A DNA stretch of 64,000 nt. Origin: Symsagittifera roscoffensis (lineage: Eukaryota > Xenacoelomorpha > Acoela > Convolutidae). The stretch spans positions 41,441,649-41,505,648 of the forward strand of contig NC_087068.1 of the NCBI RefSeq assembly GCF_963678635.1. The letters run 5' to 3'. Made by a program: the position numbers and the translations under genes. This document shows positions 24,311 to 36,400 of the stretch, piece by piece. How positions within the stretch are numbered: the first letter of the stretch is position 1; each line of letters opens with the position of its first letter. The notes under the pieces were generated by a model that was not told the origin of the DNA, made no database searches, and was given only the letters and a program-made list of their open reading frames with translations.

Positions 24311-25691
24311 TCAATGCAGTCAATTCATCCAAAATCGCAAATAAATTCATACAAATACTAACCTTTTTATGAGACGCTTCTTGTATAAAATTTGAATCCT
24401 TCATTTGCCCATAAATTCTTTCCACGAGGGCATAGCTCGCCAACGAAGAATTGCTTAATTAATGAATTTTAAGTTTTAACTTACACTGATAACAACTCTA
24501 ACTAGTTTTCACACGTTTCAAATTTTCCTTTAACCCGGTTGGAAAGAGTTATATAGTAAACTATAATAAGCAACGCAGCTGACTGAAGTCACAAAACCAC
24601 AAACTAATAGCATGACTGAGACAGAAAAGCCCTCGGCACCCAAACCAGACTAAAACCAGAATAAAACTGGATAAAATATTCTTTCAAAAACCACTTTCAA
24701 GTCTTACCAGAAACGAATAAAACACAAAACAGTCGAAAGACAAAACCAAATCAAAAGATTCGATTTTTGAGAAAAGGACTCGACCAGAACAAAAAGAGAA
24801 AAAACAAGTTAAGAAAAACGAAACAAAAGGTTGAACACAAAAAGAAACTTTGCACAAAGAGACCTCAAGATTATACCCCACCCCTGGCCTCACCAACCAG
24901 AGAGACGTCCTGAGCATAGTCTATAGCCGGCCTAACCCACCGTGCCACATGACGCTTTGTGACCCACACTTTATTTTGCCGAGAGTTGCTCTAGTGTGAG
25001 CGACTCTTTAAAATTAACCAAACTAATTTAAAAAAAGCTTTTGCGATAACTATTAATAACAAATCATAACTAAAACTAAAATTAACAAAGAAATGTTTTT
25101 TATGTAGAAGATAAATGCAGTATGTAAAGATTTCACAAAGCCCAACAGACGAGCAGCAAAGAAGATGACAACCCAATCACATTCCAACTTCGGAATGGCA
25201 AATCTACTTGATTTGCTGCCTAAAGTCACTAGCTCAAAAGATTTAGAGTATGGACCCAACATCGCAGCAAAGGAAAACCATTGAACCAGACCAATGGCAA
25301 TCTCGATGTTGACTACACGTACATATCCTAGTCGCTTGGCACTTTCCACGGAAAAATCAAAACTTCACCCGACACGCAGTCTCGCTCCTAACCTAACGAA
25401 ATCGGTACATCATTGCATCGATCAGAAGTCTTGACACAATCACACAAGATTACCACGATCATTGAGACCCATCTAGAAGATACGAACATAACCATCTCCC
25501 TCCGTCAAACACGAACAGTCACACTTCTCCTTTCTCCAAAAAGTCAAAGCTCGCAACTTCATTAAAAAACTACATCACCCATCTTTCACCACATTAAACA
25601 TTTAAAAACTAAAAACGCTCTAAACCCCGGATGGGTGGAACCAATTCTAAACTAGAGTTTTTAATTGGTTATAAATATAATTCTCTAATTC
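24311..25691 (+). other. Retroelement 3' untranslated region
   Basis: No intact frame fits the element here. Minus-strand frames at 24684-24917 and 24991-25349 lack codon-like structure or recognisable domains. The polypurine tract expected before the 3' LTR is not obvious, consistent with age. Confidence 0.4.
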
Positions 25692-26010
25692 TATAAAGTA
25701 TTCTTAACTAACCAATTTTATTCCATAACTAACAGTTACACTTATTTGTAAGTGCCGAAACTATTTGTAGTTTCAGCATTAGAGCAATTTGAATTAAACT
25801 TAGAATACAGTTGTTCTCCTTCTGGAAACTAACTCGCATAAACCAGTATACACTAGATCTATCGAGGTTAGGAGATATAAGAGTAAGATTAAGATTGGTA
25901 TTATAGACTAAGAAGTTGCGCGAATCTATCCGGCCGAAAATAAGATAGTGAGCAGACGGTGTACCTTATCTGAAATTACTCTATAACCACAGTCATCCGT
26001 ACATAACTCA
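25692..26010 (+). repeat. 3' LTR of the giant gypsy-type element
   Basis: This is the counterpart of 8621-8976, shorter by several indels and ending in the same AACTCA. It retains the hairpin at 25752-25779 with a compensatory change. Confidence 0.8.
25752..25779. promoter_or_regulatory. LTR hairpin, second copy with compensatory change
   Basis: GTGCCGAAACTAT, then TT, then GTAGTTTCAGCAT. Relative to the left LTR one T-A pair has become C-G on both arms, two end pairs have become G-T wobbles, and one C-A mismatch has appeared. Confidence 0.6.
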
Positions 26011-26104
26011 TAAAATTTAACAAACTTGCTTCAAAACTTTCAAGACCTTAACTCTTAACAACGCTCACATTATAGCATCAGCTGACAATCCCTACATACA
26101 TGTG

Positions 26105-26180
26105 AACCAAATGATTGGTAGAGCAGAGGTGACATCATAGTTGCTTAAATTCTTGTGGGCAGTTGGTTCATGTCGCGGTA
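26105..26180 (+). repeat. tRNA-derived SINE head (candidate)
   Basis: TTGGTAGAGCAGAGG resembles the D-arm end of a tRNA (Pol III box A region), and GGTTCATGTC about 50 bases later resembles box B (GGTTCRANTC). Spacing fits a tRNA. No clover-leaf was recovered, so it is a relic at best. Confidence 0.35.
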
Positions 26181-26329
26181 AGATTTTCTTTTCGTTTAAT
26201 AATTTGATTAATCAAAAATTACCCGTAACCCATCGCTAAGTCAGCGCTAGACAATTTCTGAATAATTGCAGCATTAATTAATTGCTAAGTTAGGACTGAA
26301 AACTATTCTAGCAGCTGTTAAAATGTGCT

Positions 26330-26765
26330 ATGTCAAAGATGGAGGTCACCGGTTCTACGTATTCACATTTCTGGTTTTCTGCAAAAGATCAAAGCGGGCC
26401 AGGTTCATTTTTAGGCCGGGGTGGACATCAGCTCCTCAGGGACTCAGTGGTTTCGACACCCAAATGGTTCCCCTTTTGGTTCTATAATACGGATCCAATT
26501 TCTGCTGACCGACCCTAAATTTTACTCAGGCTTATAACAATTTTGAGAGTGGAGCGCGCATCGAAAACACGCAAATCTTTGGTCAAAGCTTTGCATAAAA
26601 TGTCCAAAAACGGCACTTATGACTTTTTTGACAAATTTTGTATAAATATATCCATCATAGTATTTTGGAAGAGTTCAGTAATTGAATATGGCCGATTTAT
26701 TTTTGAGAATCTGTATCTTTTTCTTTGAGAAAATCCTAGATTTGCCTTGAAAGCCGGTGCCTATA
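26330..26765. repeat. Partial copy of the 1091-1697 foldback family
   Basis: Shared landmarks in the same order: GACCGACCCTAAA, GAGTGGAGCGCGC, ACGCAAATCTTTGGTCAAA, CCAAAAACG, and GAAAATCCTAGAT at the end. Only one arm plus the GC-rich centre is present. The open frames here (26330-26518, 26543-26728) are chance products of the repeat. Confidence 0.65.
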
Positions 26766-27542
26766 TAATTTTCTCGGAAATTTTTTTGTAACAAAGAATT
26801 TGATAAAATCTGAGTTTTGTATATGACTTCATGCTAACATCAAGTAAAATGTATTACAATTTATGGTGCTCAGAATGTTCTAGAAACCCCGGTTGAGGTA
26901 CATTAAAAATTAACGTTAAAAGTGAAAAAAAAACAACGATCGCCATTGATGAATTATCGATGTTCTTTGCCACAATAACAAGTTTTATCGATAGATTATC
27001 GCTAATTTTGCTAATTTTCAGCGATGGAACAGCGATAAAAACCTATAAAAAAGCAAAAACTAGAGCTCGTTCACGTAAATTTTCACGCCATTTGCTCTTC
27101 CGTTAATGGAGAGTGTTTTTTAAAAAGTTTTAACAAGATAAGTGCTTTCATAAATGCATTAACATGTATGAATTCACTTCTTTAGTTATTAGATTATTTC
27201 AAAACTTTACCTAGAAAAAAATCATCGAGACCTGTAAAATAGACCTTCGTTTTTTAGACCTCAGAGAGTAAGCCCGAGAAAATTTGATTTTGCGATGACT
27301 TTCAACTTCAGATTAGGGCTAAAACTTACTGGAAAAGCTATTCCCGCCTGCAACTTACCTTTTTTCAATGTTCACTCACGCTGTCAAAATATAATGGAAA
27401 CTGGCATGTGGGTTTGAATATGGCCTTGAGGTTTCTTGCAACTTCGTACGATCAATTGTTAAATTTTTTCTATCTGGTGATAGAGGGAACTGTAGATGAG
27501 TTTTAATTATTAGTACAAATAGCATTAAGTTGGGGATAGAAG

Positions 27543-28061
27543 GTGAAAAAGCTCACCTATGTATCCTGTCTCTCTCGTTCCCTTCAAAAGGTAGTATACA
27601 CACTCCCATGTACTTGCGTATATTGGGTGTCTTCTCGGCGGAGACAGAGACCAGCTCATGAACGAGGAATCCGATCAAGTGCAGCTCCTCAAGAAGAGGC
27701 GACAGTATCCTGTCAGAAGAATAGCAGAGAATCTCTGAGACACTTACAAAACACTAAATTTTCATCAATTAAAATATTAATATTAGGTTCAAAAAATTTG
27801 TTTTGAGTCTTGTCATTTCACTATAAAAAACAAACAATCGAAAAATGCATTAAGAAAACGACTTCTTTACTGCAATTAAACGCTGACTGGGACATTCTAC
27901 TTGCACAGCGACCGCATTCTCTAGTTATTCTTGCAACACGAATGTATACAAAAAAACTCTTAGACAGAACTGATTACCGACCGCATCAAAACTCTGTTGA
28001 AAATCCATACATATTTAGTTGTATGTTGCGAATGATCCATCTCTTCATTTTGTTCCATTGA
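27543..28061 (+). other. Possible gene relic, unrecognised
   Basis: This is a GC-richer patch. One frame at about 27620-27735 reads QLMNEESDQVQLLKKRRQYP before a TGA, and a second frame at 27810-28061 reads WDILLAQRPHSLVILATRMY. Both look more protein-like than their surroundings but are short, in different frames and without clear splice sites. They could be exons of an unknown gene or remains of a transposon. Confidence 0.2.
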
Positions 28062-28084
28062 AATTAATAGATGATTTTCATGGG

Positions 28085-28570
28085 ACATTTCTAGAAACCA
28101 ACTGCAAGCTATGAGAGCTACGCAACTTTGAATTTTTTCAGGTTATTTCATAAACCGAATCAGTTCAGGAAAAAATTTAGGTTTTCGAAGCAAGCTAATC
28201 AGCTATGAAACTTTGAAATATTTCAAGTTATTTCATAAACCTAATCAGTTCACGAAAAATTTTAGGTCTTCGAAGCAAGCTAATCAGCTATGAAACTTTG
28301 AAATATTGCAAGTTATTTCGTGGACCGAATCGGTTCGCAAAAATTTCATATTTTCTCAGCAAGCTTTTAATGCATGAAACTTTGAATTATTTCATGTTAT
28401 TTCATAGACTGAATCGGGTCGTGAGAAGTTCGTTTTCTGAGCAAGCTTTTAAAGCTATGAAGTTGAATTTTAGTTTTTTTTTGTAAGCAAGCTCTTAAGG
28501 CTATGAAACATTGAAATATTTCGATTGATTTAATAGACCGAATCGGTTCGCAAAAAGTGTTTTTAAGTGA
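28085..28570 (+). repeat. Tandem array, ~85-base unit
   Basis: About five diverged units carry, in order, GCTATGAAACTTTGAAATAT, AGTTATTTCAT, GAATCGGTTCGCAAAAA and GCAAGCT. Two well-matched units have CAAGCTAATC at 28191 and 28276, giving the period. The same family lies in opposite orientation at 40370-41540. Confidence 0.8.
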
Positions 28571-28749
28571 TTCGTTCCAGACTGAAAATTTTGACAGTCC
28601 CTGTTCTTGAGAGAAATGAAATGAAATTTTGGACAAAAATTAGACAGGCACTGTCTAGCCTTGAAGTTGGATCGAGTTCATCTTCTTCTGATGGTTGCTC
28701 TGAACGCTTCTTAAACGTTACTCTCGATAGCCTTTTAAACATTGTCTCC

Positions 28750-30299
28750 TAATAATTCTTAAGCATTGTCTTCAGATAAACATTGCGTACATAACTCATT
28801 CCGACTTTTATTTAATATATAAGATAAGATAGTGAACTACTAGGGTGGGTCCGATCAGACATCTATCAGTTCAATAGACATAAATGCTACCTCTGTACCA
28901 TGAAGATTCTAGATTTCACTAACTATAGTGTTTATTAACTCAAACTCTCATTTGAAAACTGATAGAGTGAGTTAAAAGTTGTAACATTTTGGCATTGCTG
29001 ATTTTCTACGGAATCTTTACTGAAATATTTCTGACATATAGCAAGTTTAGTTAAGCAAATAACCGTGAATTATAAATGAAACAGCGCTGGAAAATAGCGA
29101 TCGCTGGGGTACTACAGAAAAAGCGATAATCAACACTGGAACAGAAATTAGGGCTTGCGGGCTGATTTGTCTAGCCTATTTTAGATCCTTCTCGGGAAGG
29201 CCGTAGAATTTTCTGGCATCCTTTTAAAGCTTCAATGTTTGTGAACCGGATTCCAAATATTGAAGTTTTATATTTCAGATAAATTTTTGCAAGCGCTATT
29301 TAACCGATTCCAACTATTTTTTAATAGCGTCACTCCGATCAAATGCAAGATCGATCTAGATTTCCCTAAGATTTGAAAATCTTGAGTGACGTTGAATTTG
29401 CGATTATCACCTCGTTTGTTTGCAAGCAATCAAATACGGAAATAATTAAAAATCAAGATTTTTTTCTCTACAAAAGGGCTAAAACTGATTGCGATCGGTC
29501 TTCTAGCATGTGTGTTCATTAGCATGCATGAGCAATGCAGTTAATTTGCATCAAGACCATTCAGAGGGGCACTCGTTCAAAATTTATGATAAAATGGAAG
29601 TGAATTTCATTTTCCTCAGCAAATCAAATAACTTTTAGAATTCATTGAAATTTTAGGCTGGAACGCAGTTTACATAATTACTCATATCAATTCAATTTCG
29701 TAAATTTTAAATTTATCAAAAGTTACTAACACATCGTTATTTTAAGTTTCATCAAAAAGTTAAATCAACAATGTCATGGTGAGAAATTTTGACTTCAAAA
29801 TAAATTATAACAGAGTGAGCTATATTTGTTCTCCCATTGATTTGAATGGATTGTCTGCAAGTATCAAATGGCTCTTTGAAATCTTGAATCACATATGGGT
29901 AAAAATTAGTTAGTGATAGGGGCGGGGCACTGCAAAATGAACTTTGTCAAAAATCTGTTCAGAGCGTTCGAAAGAAATGTTGCAAAACATTGACTTTTGA
30001 TATATCACAGCTCATGTGCAAAAACTTGATTAAACTTTTTCTTAGAACTTTACGAGGTGCTTTTTACTTAAAGGTCTAAATATTCGAAATTAGAGATTAT
30101 TAAAAATGAAATGATAAAACTGGCACGCGTTCAAATCCAAAAAAGGCCAATACAGCTAGTATCTTGGGTTTAACTTTTTATCATGCCGTTGTTAGCATAT
30201 TTTTCTTAGCCTTATGAGCAAAAAAACTCTGTTGTTTTTAGCTATTTGTCTTTTTTGGAGAGGCAAAAGGGTCTGATTTGTAATTTATGCATGCGTAAT
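28750..30299. other. Intergenic, no gene seen
   Basis: AT-rich sequence downstream (3') of the minus-strand membrane-protein gene. It has no credible frame. No canonical AATAAA was found within about 100 bases of that gene's stop codon on the minus strand. Confidence 0.4.
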
Positions 30300-30450
30300 T
30301 TAGTATATGCAGCAGAGGACGATGAAGCAGACAATGATGATTATGATTGAAAAGAGGAGGGCGGCAAAGAAGGTGATCCAGAAGGCGGTGGTGGCGAACC
30401 AGGGGTAGGTCTGAAAGTGGGTGCCCAACAGGTGTGCTTTCGCCTCTCCT
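30300..30450 (-). CDS. Last exon: membrane span and stop
   Basis: The acceptor is TTGTTCTAG, with phase 2 entry. It encodes GEAKAHLLGTHFQTYPWF and then a long hydrophobic helix ending CFIVLCCIY and TAA. Codon third positions are unusually C-rich compared with the rest of the gene. Confidence 0.75.
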
Positions 30451-33400
30451 CTAGAACAAGAAGATGCTAGCACTAACAAAAGTAGCTGCTTAATGTCCAA
30501 GTAGCACAGAATTTTCCGACCAATTTTTTTTGTTTCTCTAGTCACTTTTCTTCAAAATTTTTTGTCTAGTTGGCCTGTTTTACTATGACTGACGAATATG
30601 CCTACCCGAGTCGAGATTTTCACCTAATTTGAATCAAGATTTGAGCGGTTTGAGCGGTTTTTGAACGGCTTATCTAAAAAACCGCTCAAAAACCGCGCCA
30701 GATTTGATACCGCTCAAAACCGTTCAAATCTTGCGCGGTTTTTGAGCGGTTTTTGAGCGGTTTTTTTAGATAAACCGCTCAAAACCGTTCAAATCTTGCG
30801 CAGTTTTTGAGCGGTTTTTTTAGATAATTAGTTCAAAAACCGCTCAAACCGCTCATTTTGAAGCGCGATTTTAAGCGCAATTGTCTAAAAAACCGCTCAA
30901 ACCGCTCAAATCTTGAACGGTTTTTGACAGTTTTTTTTTTGATAAATCGCTCAAAAACCGCTCAAACCGCTCAATTTGAAGCAAGATTTTGAGCGCAATT
31001 GTCTAAAAAAATCGCTCAACTGCTCAAATCTTGCTTCAAAAAAGGCGAACAACCTCAAATTGGGATCCTTTCTCGAGAAGACAGCGGGCATGGAATTTTC
31101 TCTAGCAAAATCGTCGAGCAATTTTTTTTAACGTTCCAAAACTTTTAAAGAAAAAAAGGACCGAAAAAATGAAAGAACTTGATAGGTGAGCAATCGTATG
31201 CAGCCCACTCTAGCACAGCGCTGCACATAAATTTTTAGCACAATAACAACTTGATGCCAGGCTAAAAGTAATAATGCTTAAAAAACGTTACATTACGATC
31301 AAAGCTACATGTTCAAAATGCCTTAAGAAACAGATTATTATTTTTCAGCTAATTATTTTTCCAGGTCTTTTGACGGTTTTAATTGGTTTTTTTCATAAAA
31401 CCGGTCAAAAACCGCTCAAATCTTGCTTGTAAAACCGTTCAAAACCACAGCAAAAAATGAGCGTTTTTTTCAGCAAGATTTGCTGAAACCGCTCAAACCG
31501 GTCAAATCTTGCTGAAAAACCACTCAAACCGCTTTTGAGCGGGGTTTCGACCCAGGAAAGTTGTAATTTTTTGTCCTGATTCTCTTATCACACCAGGCAG
31601 AAAAAAAACTACACTAATTTGTGAGAAGAATTTTTGTGTATTTTCTTTAAAATTGGAGTCGTTTTTTCTGCGTGGAGTGATGAAAGGATCTAGACAAAAG
31701 CTAGAACTTAGGCGTATTCGACAGTCATAATAAAACAGGCCAACTAGGCAAAAGTATCTACAAAAAAGCTAGAAAAACAAAATAAATCAATAAAAAAATC
31801 ATTTTTTTTCCAGTTTTTTTGCCAAAGTTTTTTGAATTTATGAAGTTTTTGATTCTCAAAATTCCAAACTTCAAAAATTAAATTAAATCGAGTTAAAATA
31901 AAATCAAGCACAAATAAGCTATCGCAGAGGGCCTAAATAAAGCATAGATAAGCATGCTTGCTAGCTGTACTCGCTCGAAATTAGGCAAAACATCAACATT
32001 TTTAAACGTTTTTCTTTCGACAGAGAAAATTTTTCAAAATTTTCAAATAACGTTCAAATCAGGACTGAAAGGGCATAAATATGATGCATCACTCGACCCG
32101 TTCCGATGATTATTTGTGGAACCTGATTTTGTGTGGAAAACAAAAAAAAAGAAAACAAACTAAAACATGCCCAAATACAAAATTCCACGATCTTTTTCAA
32201 ATGGTCGAAACAAAAGCCAACAGAATAACATTTTTTTCATCTTAACCGAAAGTCTCGTAGACTCATAGACATTAATAAGCTTTTGAAGCATCTATTTTAA
32301 CCCTTGAAAGGAGAAAAAGAAAAAACTATTTTTGAAAAAGCCAACAGATAGTTGGAAAAATATTAACGATATCAAAGTTACCGGAGAAAGGTAGTGACTT
32401 GTTTCGATTGTTTTTCCTCTTCTAAATTTCAAATCATCAAATTGGAGTTTTCATGAATCCGTTAAAACGGACATTTTTTTCATTAAAACCAAGCTCATAA
32501 GAGAAAAAGTAGCTCGATGGGTAGTTGTTTTGCGGAAAGTTCCACTTTCGATCTTATAAATCATTCATTTTTTCCGCTCTGATTCTGCTTTCATATTTAG
32601 CAGTTCAATTTGACCATTTCTTACAAACAATTTGATTTGCGACGAAGTTCAAAAAGCTAAAATGAGAATTCGAGGGTGAAAATTGTTTCCTAAAAATTAC
32701 ACAAAAACACACGACATAAGAAAGTGTCTTCAGTTCGATCATTGACACTTCAGATGGATTGATTTTCATTCATCCTATACTCAATTATGAGTGTCCCAAT
32801 AAGTGAAAAATCAAAACAAAAAATCTGGATAATTTTTCAAAATTAGTTTTTGATTTATATCCCTAAATACGGCTGAAAAGACTTGACACCCTTCGAGTTT
32901 TTTTTTTCAAATTGCATGTAAAATCCCCCGCTACTTTTATGAAAACAAAATGAAAACATAGCCAACAGACAATTAGAAAAGAGTCAATGAACACAAAGAA
33001 ACAAAAAACATTTTTGAATCATTTATCAAATTTCAAACAAAAAAATATGGCCCTAAAGCTTTTTGTATTTCAGGGGTCATTTTTATTTGGTACTTTTTAA
33101 AAAAAATTCAACCTAGTTTGCGTAAACTCAATTTTTAAGAAAAAATTCTGTTTTGCTGAGAAATAAAAATTTAAATTTCACTTTTGAAATTAGAAATCGA
33201 TCCTGTTTTTTTTTCGCGCTATTTCAGCTTTCATGTTGGAGAGTGCATTAGCCTACCTTCAAGCAAATGAACTTGAATTGCTTTAAAAAAAAATTTTTTT
33301 TCTGTTTTTTTCTGGGCGCATTCACATGTGCATTTATAAGTATAACTGCACTTCTTTTGCTGTTAGAGCATTTTAAGACTTTTCCTGATAAAGAAAAAAA

Positions 33401-36400
33401 AAACGAAAAAAAAAAAATCTAAATAAAAGTCTCAATTAAGTTCACCGAGTCGGAAACACTCACAGTAAATTGTAGTTTGTAGGTAGTTAGGGTTAGTATG
33501 CATGTTTTCAGCGGTTTTAACTATTTTAGATAACTATATCTAGCAGTACACACTGGTAGCTATGACATTGGGAGAAACAAAAAGCAAAAACTGCGTTTCA
33601 TTGATTGAAATCAGAAAAAGCAAAGCTACATCAAAGTGAGATTTTATCAAATTTAATCAGCAAACATTTGGAAAGTGGTGTGATTGAAATCATGGCGTCT
33701 AAAAAATCAGATTGATTATTCAGTGATCAATTTTTGGATTAAATTAACCCAATTAGGGAGAAAGATGACAGAAGACTTTTTTTCAATCTGTCTGTGAAAT
33801 TTAAAATCCGTTTTCAAAACACAAAATCATTCACATTTTTTTTGCTGCTTATACTTTTATTATCGGAGAAAACAAATTGCTTCCCATTCAACTAAAAAAA
33901 GTTTGGATATTATAAAAAAGTGAAATTGGAATTGCAAAAAAAAAACAAGTTTGAGCCTAAGCAACATTTAAATTTTTTCCTGAAAAAAAATAAAGAACAC
34001 AAATTGAATAAGTGTCTCCAAATTGTTACTTGTCCTCCTTAGTTGAAACATAGACAGCAGACCATTGGAAACCTTGGAAAAATCAACCGCCAGAAAAACG
34101 ATTGATTATTTTTGAAGTTAAATGTTTAAGGCGTCAAAAGTTTTGCAATAAATATGGCGAGAAAAACGTTTCTGAAAAACTTACCCAGCTTTGAAAAACA
34201 TCATTAAGTTTCTTATGATGCTGAGAACTTTAAAAACCAAAAAAGGCATAATCAAACTTAGAGGTCAATTGCACTTTAATTTGCGCCTTTTTTCCACATT
34301 GCTTAGAGTAAATTAGTCCGAAAACGGAAAAGCTCAGACCAATTTTTATTGGCACGGCGACAGTTTTGGCGTATTATTTTCGACTTGCCGTTTTTGTGAA
34401 GAGACTTGCCATTTTTATCCCACAAAATCTTTCTATTTCGCTCTTGAGATTATAAGATCTTCAGGAAGTCAGAGAAACTTACTTACATGCAATAAGGTTG
34501 CCTCGCCAATAATTTTTTCTCAAGTAGACGTATTTTTCAAAACTCGCCAGTAAAAAGTGATCGTTATTTTTTCCTGAAATTCTTATAGTTGAAAATGATT
34601 CTTACTCTCTGATCCAGTAGTCCTTCTGGTTGTACCTTCCGAAAGCGGCTCTCCCATCAACGAGTATAGGTTCCATAGTAGATGTACTTTGAGCTCTGTT
34701 CTTTATTTTAGCTTTCGTCTTGGCTCTATTTGCCAATTTCTAAATAGGAAAAAGACTGAATAACTAGCCATTATCTAAATTTTCAACAAAATATTCACTA
34801 TCTAATCTTGCATAATAAGAAAAAACAGGCCGATTTCCATCCTAGGTTTCAAGTTTCGTAATAGTGCGGATTTCTCTCAAATGATGTCTGAAAAAGACTT
34901 TTTTAAAAACTTTTAAATATGCTTTCAGGGCTTTATCTGGATAGTGGTGCATGTAATTATTTTTCTAAAAAAGATTTTTTCAATAATTTTCCAGAATCTA
35001 GCTAGAACTTTTGCCGTCTGGACTAAAAGATTTCTTCCTAAAGTTTTTCTCTGGCTTGTGTTAGGACCGACAAGGGAAGACCGATTTCCAACACGTCTTT
35101 ACACTATCCCTTTTAAAAGGATTTTTACGGATTTTTACTTTTGTGAGATAAGGTTTCTTGAATCAAACTCTATTGCGCCCCTTTTTTTCGTCCCAGCTTT
35201 TTTTTCTAGAATTCAGACTCAACTTGTATGAGGTTCGATGGTACTAAAATCCAAGATATTGAATGGTTATCCAAATATACAGAGATTATAGGATGGCCGC
35301 AATATAATCTAAAAATTATCGAGATTAATGGGTCTGCGAGGGATCTAATTAATTGCATCACGCAATTTAAATCGACGGCAACATCTAATCAAGTTTTTTA
35401 ATTTCAATTTAGCTCACGCACTCGAGCTTTTCGAATATCACTCTGACAGTCACTATTCTCCGAGAAAAATTCTATCTAACTTTTTTCACTGGCCTTGCTC
35501 CAGACCGACTTGCCGTTTTAAGCTCTAAAAAGGTTCTGTCTCTTGGAGGCACTCTAGTACCCTCCAATCCCTTATCTTTATTTACATTTGTATTTGGTTA
35601 AAGTCACACCATTCGTGTTAATCCTGGCATCTTGTTAATTAAACCCTCCGCTCAGTTTTTACAACTGCATCCCTCCCCCCGACAACACTGTCAACTGCCA
35701 AGCTCGATTGCTTTTATCAAATCTCGTCAAGCTTATCAAGTAAAGGTATGCGCGGTACGTGTCACAATTTGAAACAAGCTAGCAAAACTCATGCAGTCCT
35801 AGTCAATTAGTTTCCGACCTCCGTGGATTCTAGCCTCCGAGCTCAACTCAACCTCCAAATCATGCAAGGTTTTACTCATTGAGCCTTCAAAGTTCTTCAT
35901 TTTGATTACCTAGCAAATATTTTAGTTTCCTGCGGCCGGCGAATTACATATTCTCGGGCAAAAGTGCTAACTTATGCGCCCAAAAAAACACATCCTATTC
36001 CAATCACAAAATTTTAGCTCGTAAGGACATGTCGTTCCCTCCCCGGATGTTCCCCAGAGTAAAACAACTCTTTCCGGGAAGCTAATTGAAAATCCCATTC
36101 ATTCATATTGTTTGTGTTCCTTAATTCCCGTTTGCTTCGTATACATCAACTAATCAACCTGCGATTTCTATATTCTGGTCGTAATATCCCAATCGCCAAG
36201 CTAGTTTGAACTCAAAGATTTCCGAGCCCACTTTAGTTAGTTTCACCACTCAAAAATTATCGGTAAAGAATTCGATATTTTTTAGATCCCAACATCTCTA
36301 ATGTAACCCAACAGGTAGATTTCAGCCATTTTTAGTCTCACCAGGGAAGGTGACACCAGGGTGTTAGTTCTCAATGGGTCGTTTTTTGGGAATTAAATCT

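Larger units (their letters stand above)
8621..26010 (+). mobile_element. Giant decayed Ty3/gypsy-type LTR element with env and extra ORFs (~17.4 kb)
   Basis: Two diverged LTRs (8621-8976 and 25692-26010) bracket, in order on the plus strand, gag, protease, RT, RNase H, integrase, two ORFs of unknown role, an envelope-like gene and a further spliced ORF. Every major frame is broken by stops or frameshifts, so the copy is dead. The plus strand is strikingly A-rich and G-poor through the interior, unlike the flanks. At about 17.4 kb it is far longer than a typical 5-8 kb gypsy element; I see no obvious nested LTR element that would explain the extra length, but nested non-LTR insertions cannot be excluded. 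Confidence 0.85.

Noticed and set aside
24684-25349. Minus-strand frames as a second antisense gene in the giant element
   Set aside because: No splice sites with matching phases, no membrane anchor comparable to the 53.7-kb gene, and no poly(A) signal in place.
28085-28570. CRISPR array
   Set aside because: Units are diverged satellite repeats without regular unique spacers, in a eukaryotic genome.
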